This document shows, piece by piece, positions 8,004 through 16,726 of a DNA stretch of 64,000 nt (positions are counted from its first letter, which is position 1; every line of letters starts with the position of its first letter). The notes beneath the pieces are model-generated. The model saw only the letters and a list, made by a program, of their open reading frames with translations. It searched no databases and was not told where the DNA came from. The position numbers and the translations under genes are program-made. Source of the stretch: Marinobacter halophilus (GTDB lineage: Bacteria > Pseudomonadota > Gammaproteobacteria > Pseudomonadales > Oleiphilaceae); assembly GCF_003007685.1 (NCBI RefSeq), contig NZ_PXNN01000013.1, positions 348,871 to 412,870 of the forward strand, read 5' to 3'.

Positions 8004-8385
8004 GTCTGACCCAAAACCAGCTGGCCAGCACCAGCGCCCCGAACACCGAGTAAACCAGAATAAACACCCAGTCCGGCGCGCTGTAATACAGGATGGATTG
8101 CAGCCAATGCTGAATGAACGAGCCGTCGTAGGCGGCATCACCCGCCTTCTCCCGAAGTGTCATTTCCCACACCGTCAGCGGGCAGAGTACGCCCAGCCAG
8201 GACTGCAGAACCACGATACCGATCACGATCAAATGGCTCAGCCGAAACCAGAAATTGCGCACCCACCGCCACTTTAGACAATGCCCCATCAAGGTGGCCA
8301 CAAGGCCTAGAATGACGAACACCACGAGTAGCATGTGCAAGGCCAGGAGCAGGTCTGCCAGTATCAGAAACCATCGGCTATCCAT
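7993..8385 (-). CDS. DUF2784 family inner-membrane protein
   Basis: A 130-residue protein with about four hydrophobic helices. It begins MDSRWFLILADLLLALHMLLVVFVILG and carries CPLTVWEMTLREKAG and FIQHWLQSILYYSAPDWVF, the conserved blocks of DUF2784. Function is unknown. The ATG at 8383-8385 has a GGGGGTGG purine run upstream on the minus strand; 22 in-frame codons further upstream lack family similarity. It overlaps the DUF3185 gene tail to tail. Confidence 0.82.
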   Translation of the reverse strand: MDSRWFLILADLLLALHMLLVVFVILGLVATLMGHCLKWRWVRNFWFRLSHLIVIGIVVLQSWLGVLCPLTVWEMTLREKAGDAAYDGSFIQHWLQSILYYSAPDWVFILVYSVFGALVLASWFWVRPTF

Positions 8386-8497
8386 TACCACCCCCCAAGA
8401 ACCTGTCGCGTAGTCCTTGATGTCCAGCGCACCCAATGCCAAGCTTCCCACGATCTACTCGAACTCTTTCGACCGTAGAACCACAAGAGAATTCAAC

Positions 8498-8641
8498 ATG
8501 ACTCTGCACTTACAACTCGCCCCCATTATCAGCATTGCCGCCGGTATTGGCATCCTGGTGTTTCCCAAGCTGCTTAATTACATTGTGGCTGGTTACCTGA
8601 TTGTTGTCGGTGTACTTGGCCTGACGGGCGGCTCTTTCTGA
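8498..8641 (+). CDS. DUF3096 small membrane protein
   Basis: A 47-residue protein, MTLHLQLAPIISIAAGIGIL followed by VFPKLLNYIVAGYLIVVGVLGL. It consists of two short membrane helices around the PKLLNYIVA turn typical of DUF3096. Function is unknown. The ATG at 8498 lies after ACAAGAGAATTCAAC, an acceptable ribosome-binding site. An upstream in-frame extension overlaps the start of the divergent DUF2784 gene and looks non-coding. Confidence 0.72.
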   Translation: MTLHLQLAPIISIAAGIGILVFPKLLNYIVAGYLIVVGVLGLTGGSF

Positions 8642-9235
8642 CCCGAGCCTTCGCACCATGGCAGTGATTTCAGTGCCAAAGCACACCAAAGTAACGCACA
8701 ACCTGCTCGATCGTTAGTCAAGTTTCACCGCCATTCGCCTTATGAGGTATTGTTGGGCCAACGGCCAGTGCTGGCCTCTGTTCGGGATGGCAGAATACTG
8801 GTACGCAGGCAAATCACAGAGCCAGAGACAACATTAACATTCTGACCGCCGGGCGAGAGCCCATTGCGGATACGACTCATTGCATTGAATTGCCCTCAAC
8901 CCGGGGGCAGTGACAGAACACTGCCCTCGGTATCCCGTTGGCAAAACTGCCGGAGGCCCTCTGCACTCGTTTAAATATGTAATCGCTCACTGTCGCCGCG
9001 CCTGACAATCATTCACGCACCATCAGCCTGTCTCAGATAAAAACAATTAAGAACAGCAAGTTAAATAATCATCACCCCCCCTGAACCAGGTTACGCTCAG
9101 TCTCAATGTGTATCCCTCCGTAAGCGCCGGTTTCCTGACAGATTCAGCCCGCCAAACCTTGAGCCAGGCCACACATAACCGAAAAACGCCGCTGTATGAT
9201 TCGCCCGAATTCGTCAAAAAAACTGGTGCGAAACC
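8642..9235. other. 594-base spacer with one GC-rich hairpin
   Basis: No convincing gene. A stem GGGGGCAGTG/CACTGCCCTC (about 8901-8926, loop ACAGAA) may terminate upstream transcription, although it lacks a T-run. About 60 codons stay open past the DUF3096 stop in the same frame, without a start codon or a recognisable family. The right part is AT-richer and should contain the promoter of the lipoprotein gene at 9236. Confidence 0.4.
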
Positions 9236-10660
9236 ATGACATATTGCGGCAATAAACTAACGAAGCATGGACTGCTGATCTTACCTGCGGTGGTTCTGCT
9301 CTCGGGCTGCGGTCTGGACACGACTTCCGGTGAAAGCACTACAGCAGCACAATCCCAAGGCGCTAACGAGCCGACCGTTGAGATCGCCGGAGCTGCTATG
9401 AAAGGCGTCATTCAACAGGGGTTGGTAACCGCCCACCGTCTGATCTCCGACAAAGACGGTATCTATGTTCCGCAACGACAAGCGGCAAAACCTGTACTGA
9501 CCGCTGACGATGGCAGTTATACCTGGCAATTGCGTGGAAAAGCCGATGGCTGGGCTTTGGTAGAACTTCAGGCAAACGACAACACTCGCATGATCTGCGA
9601 CGTTGTGCCCAAATGCGATCAGAAAGATGCCGAGCCTGTGGCCTTTGGCCAACCCATGGCGCTGGACCGAGACTTCATTCTGCGCGGAGCCGGCGATCTG
9701 CGCATGGAGACCGTCAACCTGACCCCGCTGACCCATCTGGCAGTAACCCTGGCTGAGCGCAGTGTCAACGGGCTTTCTCCCGAGGACCTCTCGGGTAGTT
9801 ACCAAACGGTAGAGGGCTGGTTCGGCCTGTCAGCCGGCTCCCTGCGACTCACCCCGCCAGATCTGACCCGATTGGATGGAGCGGACGATGTGTCTGCCGA
9901 TGCCCTGCACGTGGCCATCACCAATGCCGCCTTTTTGGCACTGGTGAACAATAACCCTAAATGGGGCACGATTTCCGATGTACTGAACAACATCGCCTCC
10001 CAGGTCGGCGAAACGGGTCAGATCAGTCTGACCGGTGATGACACGAACGTGGCGCTGACAGATCTCATTGCCGCCGCTGCCATCCAGGCCTCCGAGCTTC
10101 AGGCCACCGTGGATTCAAGCATCTTCAGTGAGCGACTGAAGGAAGTCGAGGACCGCAACGTCCAGCGCTTCGAGACCCTTGCGGGTGTTTACGGAGACAG
10201 CGATACCAACAATGACACCACAGCCGACACCACCAACGAAAATAACGACACAACAGAAAATGCGACCGGGACCGATGGCGACAGCACAGGTGACACTGTC
10301 GTTGACTCAGACACAGACAGTGGAACTGGAACCGAAACTGGAAACGAAACCAGCGAACCTCCCGTTACAGAGCCCACCCCGGAAGCAACCATTCCGGCTG
10401 ATGCAGCCCTGCTGAGCTGGACCGCGCCGTTAACCCGCGAAAACGGTGACAGCCTGGCCATGGGTGAAATCGCCGGCTTTGAAGTCGTCTACGGCACCAG
10501 CGCAGAAACTCTGGACCAGAGCCTCGCTATCGGAGATGCCTCCGTCGACGAACTGCTGGTGGATGAGCTAACCCAAGGCACCTGGTATTTTGCTATCCGC
10601 ACACTGGACACCGATGGCAATCGCAGCCGGCTGTCTGAGGTTGTGCACAAGCAGATCTGA
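9236..10660 (+). CDS. Large secreted lipoprotein with Asp/Thr-rich linker and C-terminal FnIII-like domain
   Basis: A 474-residue lipoprotein. The signal peptide ends LLSGC with Cys25. The N-terminal part (about 48-120) reads VEIAGAAMKGVIQQGLVTAH and DGSYTWQLRGKADGWALVEL, a carboxypeptidase-regulatory-like beta fold also found in other marine surface lipoproteins. A helical middle follows (about 125-320). Residues about 323-388 form a low-complexity linker dominated by Asp, Thr, Asn, Gly and Glu. The C-terminus (about 390-472) resembles a fibronectin type III module (ALLSWTAPLTRENGD, GTWYFAIRTLDTDGNRSRLS). Likely outer-membrane anchored; partner unknown. Confidence 0.75.
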   Translation: MTYCGNKLTKHGLLILPAVVLLSGCGLDTTSGESTTAAQSQGANEPTVEIAGAAMKGVIQQGLVTAHRLISDKDGIYVPQRQAAKPVLTADDGSYTWQLRGKADGWALVELQANDNTRMICDVVPKCDQKDAEPVAFGQPMALDRDFILRGAGDLRMETVNLTPLTHLAVTLAERSVNGLSPEDLSGSYQTVEGWFGLSAGSLRLTPPDLTRLDGADDVSADALHVAITNAAFLALVNNNPKWGTISDVLNNIASQVGETGQISLTGDDTNVALTDLIAAAAIQASELQATVDSSIFSERLKEVEDRNVQRFETLAGVYGDSDTNNDTTADTTNENNDTTENATGTDGDSTGDTVVDSDTDSGTGTETGNETSEPPVTEPTPEATIPADAALLSWTAPLTRENGDSLAMGEIAGFEVVYGTSAETLDQSLAIGDASVDELLVDELTQGTWYFAIRTLDTDGNRSRLSEVVHKQI

Positions 10661-10741
10661 ACAAACCTTCGGTGCGGCCAAGGGTGGGAAGAACCTCATT
10701 CCCGCCCGCCTGGTCGAGACGGGATGTCGTCTTATTAACGA

Positions 10742-11692
10742 TCAATCACCTTCAAAAGGACTGTAAAAGCCCAACTGCGAAAAGCGAACAACATTGAATT
10801 CGCCCGCAAGGGCATCGGCCAGGAAACCGATGTGCCCGGGAGTAATCTCACAACACCCGCCAACAACACGGGCACCATCCGCCAGCCATTGGCGCACCAG
10901 CGCTGCATAGGCTTCTGGAGAGATATCCGGCCGCGCCTCCAAAGCATCCACCAAGCCACCGCTGGCCACGGCTTCTACAGATTTAAAGGCATTGGCGTAA
11001 CCTCCAACAACCGGATACAGATTCACCAGTTCCGGCATGGCGCCAGTAACCAGTTCAGGGTCACAGCAGTTCAACATCACCGCAGCGGGCGAATATCCTT
11101 CGACGGCAGCAATCGCTTCCGCCAGGGTTTCACCCGATTTGAGCCGGCCATTCGCTTCAAGTCGAAAGGCCACGCCAAAAGGTTTACCCAGCTCGCTGGC
11201 TGCGGCACAGGCCGCCCGGGCTTCCAGCGTGTTGGTCATGGTTTCGATCAGGACTACGTCGGCCCCGGCCTGCAGCCGAATCAGCGTATCGTATTCTTCA
11301 CGCACGTCCTCAAAAGAACGGGCAGGCTGGCCCTGATAGCTTGCAGTCAAAGGGGGAAGACAAGCGGCAATATCCACCTGCACTCCAGTAGCGTTAATTG
11401 CACGCTCGAGAGCCACGAATGCCTGCTGATGAATGACCTTCATCTGCTCTTGCAACCCTTGCTTGCGCAGACGGGTTGGTGTGGCGGCATAGGTATTCAG
11501 CGTCAGCGTTTTTGCCCCGGCCCGGATGAAATCCGCATGTACCTCCGTGACAATCTCTGGCTGCTCCAGCATGACTGCTACGGACCATAGCGGCGAACTG
11601 ACATCACGGGCCCTGCGATAGATTTCCTGGCCAACACCACCGTCAAGAAGTGCAATGGATCGCCGGTTGTCTTTAACTTCTTTAGTAAACAT
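10742..11692 (-). CDS. Homocysteine S-methyltransferase family protein
   Basis: A 316-residue betaine/homocysteine-type methyltransferase. It has LLDGGVGQEIYRR (about 15-27), TLTLNTYAATPTRL, a substrate-site cysteine in VMLNCCDPEL (about 206) and the zinc-binding GGCC in ARVVGGCCEITPGHI (about 276-279). These enzymes transfer a methyl group from S-methylmethionine, SAM or a betaine-like donor to homocysteine to give methionine; the donor cannot be told here. The ATG at 11690-11692 has CGGAGA upstream. No methionine-pathway neighbour is adjacent. Confidence 0.87.
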   Translation of the reverse strand: MFTKEVKDNRRSIALLDGGVGQEIYRRARDVSSPLWSVAVMLEQPEIVTEVHADFIRAGAKTLTLNTYAATPTRLRKQGLQEQMKVIHQQAFVALERAINATGVQVDIAACLPPLTASYQGQPARSFEDVREEYDTLIRLQAGADVVLIETMTNTLEARAACAAASELGKPFGVAFRLEANGRLKSGETLAEAIAAVEGYSPAAVMLNCCDPELVTGAMPELVNLYPVVGGYANAFKSVEAVASGGLVDALEARPDISPEAYAALVRQWLADGARVVGGCCEITPGHIGFLADALAGEFNVVRFSQLGFYSPFEGD

Positions 11693-11795
11693 CGAAATCT
11701 CCGAGTGAGTGCTGAAAATAGAGCCGAGAGTATCTACAGAGAGTGCTCATAGAGAGTGTCGTCTGTATGGCCGCATTCTGACACCGTTACCATTG

Positions 11796-11897
11796 CACCC
11801 GGTGATAGACCGCTCATTTACGCTGGATGAAATAGCAGATGCGTTCCGCTACGAAGAACCCGGCAAGCACTTTGGCAAGATCTGCCTCGAGTTTTAA
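11796..11897 (+). pseudogene. C-terminal remnant of a zinc-type alcohol dehydrogenase
   Basis: The frame ending in TAA at 11895-11897 reads HPVIDRSFTLDEIADAFRYE then EPGKHFGKICLEF, which is the conserved C-terminus of NAD(P)-dependent medium-chain alcohol dehydrogenases. Upstream codons (11709-11795) do not continue the fold and the catalytic and cofactor domains are absent. It is a tail left after deletion of the gene, in the spacer before the CsbD gene. Confidence 0.7.
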
Positions 11898-12176
11898 GCG
11901 AATCGAACGGAACGTCATGACTGCGAAGCCAACAATCCGAATTCGACATTAACCTTTCACCGAATTCTTAAACTTTTATAATCAGACACAGGACTTTATA
12001 TATTTCAATATCTTGAGCATAACTCAACCAGCTCGCCACGGTTTATGTCAACCCGCCTTATTGTCGGGAATCCTGTTGTGTGGCACGTTGAACGCAGTAG
12101 TTACGCAATAGCGAAACGGATTGGCGCTGTTGTGGCATTCAGTTCTTCCCAATCTGACGGAAAAAGGACTACCGAA

Positions 12177-12368
12177 ATGAACAAAGATACTCTGGAAGGC
12201 AACTGGAAGCAGTTCAAAGGCAAAGTGAAAGAAAACTGGGGCAAGCTAACCGACGACGAAGTCGATGAGATCAACGGTCGCAAAGAGAACTTTATTGGTA
12301 AAATCCAGGAAAAGTACGGCTTGAAAAAAGATGAGGCCGAAAAAGAGTGGGATAAGCTCACTAAGTAA
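12177..12368 (+). CDS. CsbD family stress-response protein
   Basis: A 63-residue, highly charged helical protein: MNKDTLEGNWKQFKGKVKEN, then WGKLTDDEVDEINGRKENFI and GKIQEKYGLKKDEAEKEW. This is the full CsbD domain, found in general-stress regulons (sigma-B in Bacillus; osmotic stress in proteobacteria, e.g. YjbJ). Function is unknown. The ATG at 12177 follows AAAAAGGACTACCGAA, a good ribosome-binding site. A long AT-rich leader (11900-12050) precedes it. Confidence 0.9.
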   Translation: MNKDTLEGNWKQFKGKVKENWGKLTDDEVDEINGRKENFIGKIQEKYGLKKDEAEKEWDKLTK

Positions 12369-12392
12369 TCGTTGTTAACATCTCCTGGCTTG

Positions 12393-12419
12393 GGGAGTAC
12401 AGAACCCATTCTGTGCTCC
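12393..12419. terminator. Convergent hairpin between csbD-like gene and efflux operon
   Basis: The sequence GGGAGTACAGAA-CCCA-TTCTGTGCTCC forms an imperfect 11-bp stem that ends directly at the stop codon of the minus-strand FUSC gene. It probably terminates the CsbD transcript and possibly the efflux operon from the other side. There is no long T-run. Confidence 0.5.
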
Positions 12420-14513
12420 TCAGGCCAGCGGTTCGGGCACTGCAGAAGATAACTTCGGCTGCCCTGTCGCCTCAGCCACTGTTCTGGCGGTTCGCTCCAA
12501 CGTCAGAGCCAGCCGCTCAAACATACCTTCGATGGTAATCGTTTTCTGGTCCGGGTCTCTTTGGGCACGAATGGCCTCGAGCAGCCTGGCGCTCACTTCA
12601 CGAAATGCTGGATTCACCGCACCCCGGGCGCTTAACAGGTAGGTTTCGGCCAGGGTCTGCTGCCACTCACTCAGAATCCGATCAACCGCGTAGCCTCGAT
12701 GGTCCTGAATCATCTTCCGCAGGCGAATGGATACATGTCCTAAATTAAGCCCGGTGAAGCCCAGGTCCGTCATGTAGCGATCGCTACTCTCAGAGCTCTG
12801 ATCATAATTGGCCAGCCGCAACAGGCGCTCCCCCATACGACCATTGAACCAGTTTTCCGGATTGTCGTGATCGTCAATGGCGGTCAGATCACGAGCCGTT
12901 GACCCAAGCAGGCGGCGCTGCATAAACCGGCTGCCCGGCGGGGTGATCAGTTTGAATACCCAATAGAGAATACTGATTCCCACAAACAGGCCCAGTGCAA
13001 TATTCGCCGCGTTTTCGGCATTGAATGCCATGCTGTTACTGGGCTGAGTGATAATGGTGAAGGGAATACAAAAGCCCAGCCCGTACGGCAGCGTGGGGCG
13101 ATTGGCAAGGGCCAGCAGGCCAAAGAAAAAAGGTCCAGCCAGAACCAGGATCAGGAGTTCGACATTGCCACTGGCACGGGATAACAAGCCCAACCCATAA
13201 ATCAGGGCGACGGGAATAGCCACCGTTGCGCCCATCAGAACCCGACGCAGAATAGGCGTCAGTTCAGCCAGCGAGAAACGGGCGAACATCACGGCAAACA
13301 CCACGGGCATGATCATGATCATCAAGGCCGCCGAGCTTGCCGTCTGGATCCAGATTACCGCTCCGATTGCAAAGATCACGGCCGTGCGAAACCCGTTGAT
13401 CAGGCCAACCAGAGGGTCCCGATGGGTTTCCAGCATGGGCGCCTTAAGCAACGTCCGGTCATGGCTTTCCAGCGCGTTATAGGCCCGCAAAACCACCACC
13501 AGATCACTCACCAGCTCCAGTGCTGTCTTGGTTAGACGCGTCACGATGGCGGACTCATTCCTGAATCCGGTTCGTTGCTCCAGCAAGGACCTCCGCAGCA
13601 CCTGTGCAAGCCGGTAACCTTCCTGGTAGCTGTCTGCGTCCGCGATTTCCCTGAAGTAATGCCGCATCTGGCTCAACACCTCGCTGAACGCAGGTGACAC
13701 CAGGTCCCCATGATTTCTCTGAAAGCGCCCCATAATCTGAGATACCGCCAGCAGTGACATCACTTTGTTGCACAACAAGTTAGCGGCCCGGCTCCGACCG
13801 GAGCCTTCCGGACCTTCATAGGTCGCAGCACTGGAGTCGTCATTGAGTACCACCAGGGTTTCAAGAATCTCGTCCGCGTGCTGGTGCCGCTGCTCGTGGG
13901 AGCTTCCGGGCTCCAGCTCCAGTGTGAGATAGGCCAGGGTTTTGTTGATCACCTTGCGAGCATTCACACGCAAGCCTTCTTTTACGGTCACTGGCCATAA
14001 CAACTGGCTGACCAGCATGGCGCACACCGCGCCAGTGGCGACCTCGCTGATCCGGGCCTGGGCGATGGCAAAAACCGCCTGACTGTTGGTTGTGCTGGCG
14101 TCCGCCATCACCAGAATAACGACCAGCCCGGCCGTCATCCCCGCCATTGCGAACGCGTAGATATAGTTAAGGTTGTGCACCATGGAGGAGGCTGCCGAAT
14201 TCAGGCCAATCCACAGAGCTAACGAACCCAATGCCAGGAGGGGGTACGGCGTCAGAAGCGCGAGCACCAGAATGCCAAAACCGCCGCCAGCCGCCGAACC
14301 CACAATCAGGCAAAGCGCTTTTTCGATCACCAGCCCGCTTTCCGGGCGAATCTGCAGGAAAATCGCCGCAACCATCGCCCAGTAGGGACGGTCCAGCTGC
14401 AGGGCCATCGACACAAACAGCGCTAACGACATAGCGACCACACCCTTGATAGCAAAGATCACAGCGTATCGGTTCGGCGTCAGGAGTTGCGCCAAGAGAG
14501 GGTGCAGAGACAT
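12420..14513 (-). CDS. aaeB: FUSC family aromatic acid exporter, inner-membrane subunit (AaeB-like)
   Basis: A 697-residue inner-membrane protein with two hydrophobic clusters (about 15-175 and 355-510) separated by a cytoplasmic helical region, the AaeB/FUSC architecture. The N-terminal MALQLDRPYWAMVAAIFLQI and SGLVIEKALCLIVGSAAGG are family signatures. Such pumps export hydroxylated aromatic carboxylates with a periplasmic adaptor. The gene is third in the minus-strand order DUF1656 - HlyD adaptor - FUSC, as in E. coli aaeXAB; gaps are 9 and 13 bases. No LysR regulator (aaeR) is adjacent and no outer-membrane channel is present. The substrate is inferred. Confidence 0.87.
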   Translation of the reverse strand: MSLHPLLAQLLTPNRYAVIFAIKGVVAMSLALFVSMALQLDRPYWAMVAAIFLQIRPESGLVIEKALCLIVGSAAGGGFGILVLALLTPYPLLALGSLALWIGLNSAASSMVHNLNYIYAFAMAGMTAGLVVILVMADASTTNSQAVFAIAQARISEVATGAVCAMLVSQLLWPVTVKEGLRVNARKVINKTLAYLTLELEPGSSHEQRHQHADEILETLVVLNDDSSAATYEGPEGSGRSRAANLLCNKVMSLLAVSQIMGRFQRNHGDLVSPAFSEVLSQMRHYFREIADADSYQEGYRLAQVLRRSLLEQRTGFRNESAIVTRLTKTALELVSDLVVVLRAYNALESHDRTLLKAPMLETHRDPLVGLINGFRTAVIFAIGAVIWIQTASSAALMIMIMPVVFAVMFARFSLAELTPILRRVLMGATVAIPVALIYGLGLLSRASGNVELLILVLAGPFFFGLLALANRPTLPYGLGFCIPFTIITQPSNSMAFNAENAANIALGLFVGISILYWVFKLITPPGSRFMQRRLLGSTARDLTAIDDHDNPENWFNGRMGERLLRLANYDQSSESSDRYMTDLGFTGLNLGHVSIRLRKMIQDHRGYAVDRILSEWQQTLAETYLLSARGAVNPAFREVSARLLEAIRAQRDPDQKTITIEGMFERLALTLERTARTVAEATGQPKLSSAVPEPLA

Positions 14514-14526
14514 AAGCGCCGGCCCG

Positions 14527-15387
14527 CTATTCGGTGTCCAGATTGATCGAAACCGTCATTCCGGCACTCAGATGTATATCCTCCGGCACCGGGTCCAGGG
14601 CGATATCCACCGGAATCCGCTGGGCCAGTCGCACCCAGTTGAATGCCTGTTGCACCTGAGGAAGCATCTGGGGGTTGCTGCTGGTGTTGATATCGGCAAT
14701 CCCCCGGGCAATGCTGACAACGGTGCCCGTCAATTTCCGGTCGCCACCCATCAGTGTCATCCTGGCGGTTTGGCCCACCTGCACCAACTGAATTTTCGTT
14801 TCTTCAAAGTACCCGGTGACATAAAACGAGTCGGCTTTCACCTGAGACAATACCGCTGTCCCTTTATTGACGTAATTGCCTTGGCGCAGATGGAGATTGC
14901 TGACGGTGCCGTCTGCGGGCGCCACCACTTGTGTGCGCTCCAGATCAATGCGTGCCACCTCCAGCTCCGCTTTGGCGAGTTCATGACCGGCCCTGGCAGA
15001 CTCCATATTAAAGCGGTAGGTTTCCAGGTCTTCCTCGTTGATGGCCTGAGGGTCAGAAAGCCCTTGTCGGCTCTGGTACCTGTGCCTGGCCAGTTCCAGG
15101 GCACTTTGGCTCTGTGCGACCTTCGCTCTGGCTTCCGCAAGCACCGCCTGATAGCGCGTATCGTCAATGGTGAAGAGCAGATCGCCCTGTTTTACAGCCT
15201 GATTGTTCTTCACGCTCAGTTGCGTGACCCAGCCTGAAACATCCGGGGCAATCGTGATGACATCGGCCCGAATCCTTCCGTCCCGGGTCCATGGCGAATA
15301 CAGGTAATGGTTCCAGACCCAGCTACCGGCAACAACCGCTATCGCGACCACCAACAACGTAATACCAACACGCAGTAGCTTTCCCAT
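14527..15387 (-). CDS. aaeA: HlyD-family periplasmic adaptor (AaeA-like)
   Basis: A 286-residue membrane-fusion protein. An N-terminal membrane anchor (about 7-27) is followed by YSPWTRDGRIRADVITIAPD, the biotinyl-lipoyl-like hairpin (VSGWVTQLSVKNNQAVKQGD), a coiled-coil pair (about 85-150) and PADGTVSNLHLRQGNYVNKG. It bridges the FUSC pump to an outer-membrane channel encoded elsewhere. The ATG at 15385-15387 has GGGAAG upstream. It is in operon with aaeX (9-base gap) and aaeB (13-base gap). Confidence 0.9.
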   Translation of the reverse strand: MGKLLRVGITLLVVAIAVVAGSWVWNHYLYSPWTRDGRIRADVITIAPDVSGWVTQLSVKNNQAVKQGDLLFTIDDTRYQAVLAEARAKVAQSQSALELARHRYQSRQGLSDPQAINEEDLETYRFNMESARAGHELAKAELEVARIDLERTQVVAPADGTVSNLHLRQGNYVNKGTAVLSQVKADSFYVTGYFEETKIQLVQVGQTARMTLMGGDRKLTGTVVSIARGIADINTSSNPQMLPQVQQAFNWVRLAQRIPVDIALDPVPEDIHLSAGMTVSINLDTE

Positions 15388-15396
15388 GAGTCTTCC

Positions 15397-15597
15397 CTAG
15401 TCCCCAAACAGATAAACAATGATCGCCAGGTAGCACACGAACGAGGCGACATCGAACCAGGCTTCCTTCCAGATGAAGCGGCGCAGGTCCAGACGATGCA
15501 ACGCCAGCCGGGTGGCAGCGCTCAGAATAAACGCCATCGGCACCAGCACCAATAATGGACTGAACAGCATTCCGCCAAAACCCAGTTCGTGAAGCAT
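15397..15597 (-). CDS. aaeX: DUF1656 small membrane protein (AaeX-like)
   Basis: A 66-residue protein with two membrane helices (about 11-30 and 46-64) and the LHELGFGGMLFSPLLVLVP opening typical of DUF1656/AaeX. It is the first gene of the efflux operon; its role within AaeXAB pumps is unknown. The ATG at 15595-15597 follows AAGGGATGC on the minus strand. Confidence 0.87.
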   Translation of the reverse strand: MLHELGFGGMLFSPLLVLVPMAFILSAATRLALHRLDLRRFIWKEAWFDVASFVCYLAIIVYLFGD

Positions 15598-15753
15598 GCA
15601 TCCCTTATCGTTGTGTGATCACCTGATAGACAATCATGATCCAATTAGCCTCAGAAAGACTATTTTAACCATAAAGATTAACGAAATAAGGCCTGCCTAT
15701 ACTTGCCTTGTAAAAAAATACGACACAACAAACCTCTGCGAGGTACATTACCC

Positions 15754-15966
15754 ATGACTGACGAAGACACCCTGAATGCCCTGAAAACCGCCTTCACCTT
15801 CATGCCACAACCGGTGGAGATCAACCGGTTCGAATACGGCGACGATGCCGATCGAATTCTGGCTCAGGTGAATTTTGTGCGAGAGGTACTGATCGGCCAC
15901 GGAATTGATCCAGAAGAAGTGGCCGGGGAGATTAATCCGGACGCCTCACCGAACTCCTGTTACTAA
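15754..15966 (+). CDS. Small hypothetical protein, 70 residues
   Basis: An acidic soluble protein of unknown function: MTDEDTLNALKTAFTFMPQP, then VEINRFEYGDDADRILAQVN, ending PDASPNSCY. It has no signal peptide or membrane helix. I start at the ATG at 15754, with GCGAGG ten bases upstream. The stop lies seven bases before thpR, so the two are probably co-transcribed, but this gives little functional information. Confidence 0.6.
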   Translation: MTDEDTLNALKTAFTFMPQPVEINRFEYGDDADRILAQVNFVREVLIGHGIDPEEVAGEINPDASPNSCY

Positions 15967-15973
15967 GACGACC

Positions 15974-16510
15974 ATGCCAAAACTGTTTTTCGGACTTGAG
16001 ATTCCAGAGACCATAAAACCGGACCTGCTGCGCGTGCAAAAGCCGGTAGACGGGGCCCGCTGGCAGAACGAACAGCAGTTGCACCTGACCCTGGCTTTTC
16101 TTGGTCAGGTGGACGAACACCGGGTAGCCCTCGCCTGTGACCTGGCCCGGAAGGTCACCGCCCCGCCGTGTGAACTGGACGTGCGGGGCGTTGGCTGTTT
16201 CGGCTCGCCAGACCATCCGAAAATCCTCTGGGCCGGTGTAACCCCGGAGCAAGCGCTGTCAGAGCTGCAGCAGAGCCTGGCAGCCCAGCTGATCAGTGGC
16301 GGGTTCAAGCTCAAGAACCAGCCCTTCAAACCCCACATTACCCTGAGCCGATTCAGAGCCCGAGCGGGTTCCGTGGCGGCGATGCTGAAGGCCCACGAAA
16401 ACACAGCCTTCGGCACACTACCGGTTAACGACTTCGTGCTTTTTGAGAGCACGCCCAGGCCAGAGGGGTCGGTCTATACCGTGCTTGAGCGGTTTGTTTT
16501 GGCCCATTAA
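15974..16510 (+). CDS. thpR: RNA 2',3'-cyclic phosphodiesterase ThpR (2'-5' RNA ligase family)
   Basis: A 178-residue 2H-phosphoesterase. The two catalytic motifs are HLTL (about residues 37-40, in QLHLTLAFLGQ) and HITL (about 120-123, in KPHITLSRFRAR). The protein opens with LFFGLEIPE, typical of ThpR/LigT. These enzymes hydrolyse RNA 2',3'-cyclic phosphates and can reversibly join 2'-5' linked tRNA halves in vitro. The start at 15974 gives the family N-terminus. Confidence 0.92.
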   Translation: MPKLFFGLEIPETIKPDLLRVQKPVDGARWQNEQQLHLTLAFLGQVDEHRVALACDLARKVTAPPCELDVRGVGCFGSPDHPKILWAGVTPEQALSELQQSLAAQLISGGFKLKNQPFKPHITLSRFRARAGSVAAMLKAHENTAFGTLPVNDFVLFESTPRPEGSVYTVLERFVLAH

Positions 16511-16726
16511 CTATCTTGCCCTGTCACTTGCGCAGGCAGAATGCCACCACAGGAGAATGCGCAGAGTGCGAAGAACGTTGCACAAAGTGGCGACGCAGCG
16601 CGCAATTAAGCTCCTTCAACGGATCCGTTCCTCGAGGAACCTGACTATACTATCCAGGCCAGTTTGACTTAAAGACGTTGATGGACAACGGATAAACAGT
16701 TCACAAATGAAAGGAGGCATTGGCAA

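Noticed and set aside
8642..8840. About 60 open codons after the DUF3096 stop in the same frame
   Set aside because: No start codon and no recognisable family; an open stretch this short can occur by chance at this GC content.
10832..11590. 252-codon plus-strand frame
   Set aside because: Antisense of the homocysteine methyltransferase gene, which carries the conserved GGCC zinc motif.
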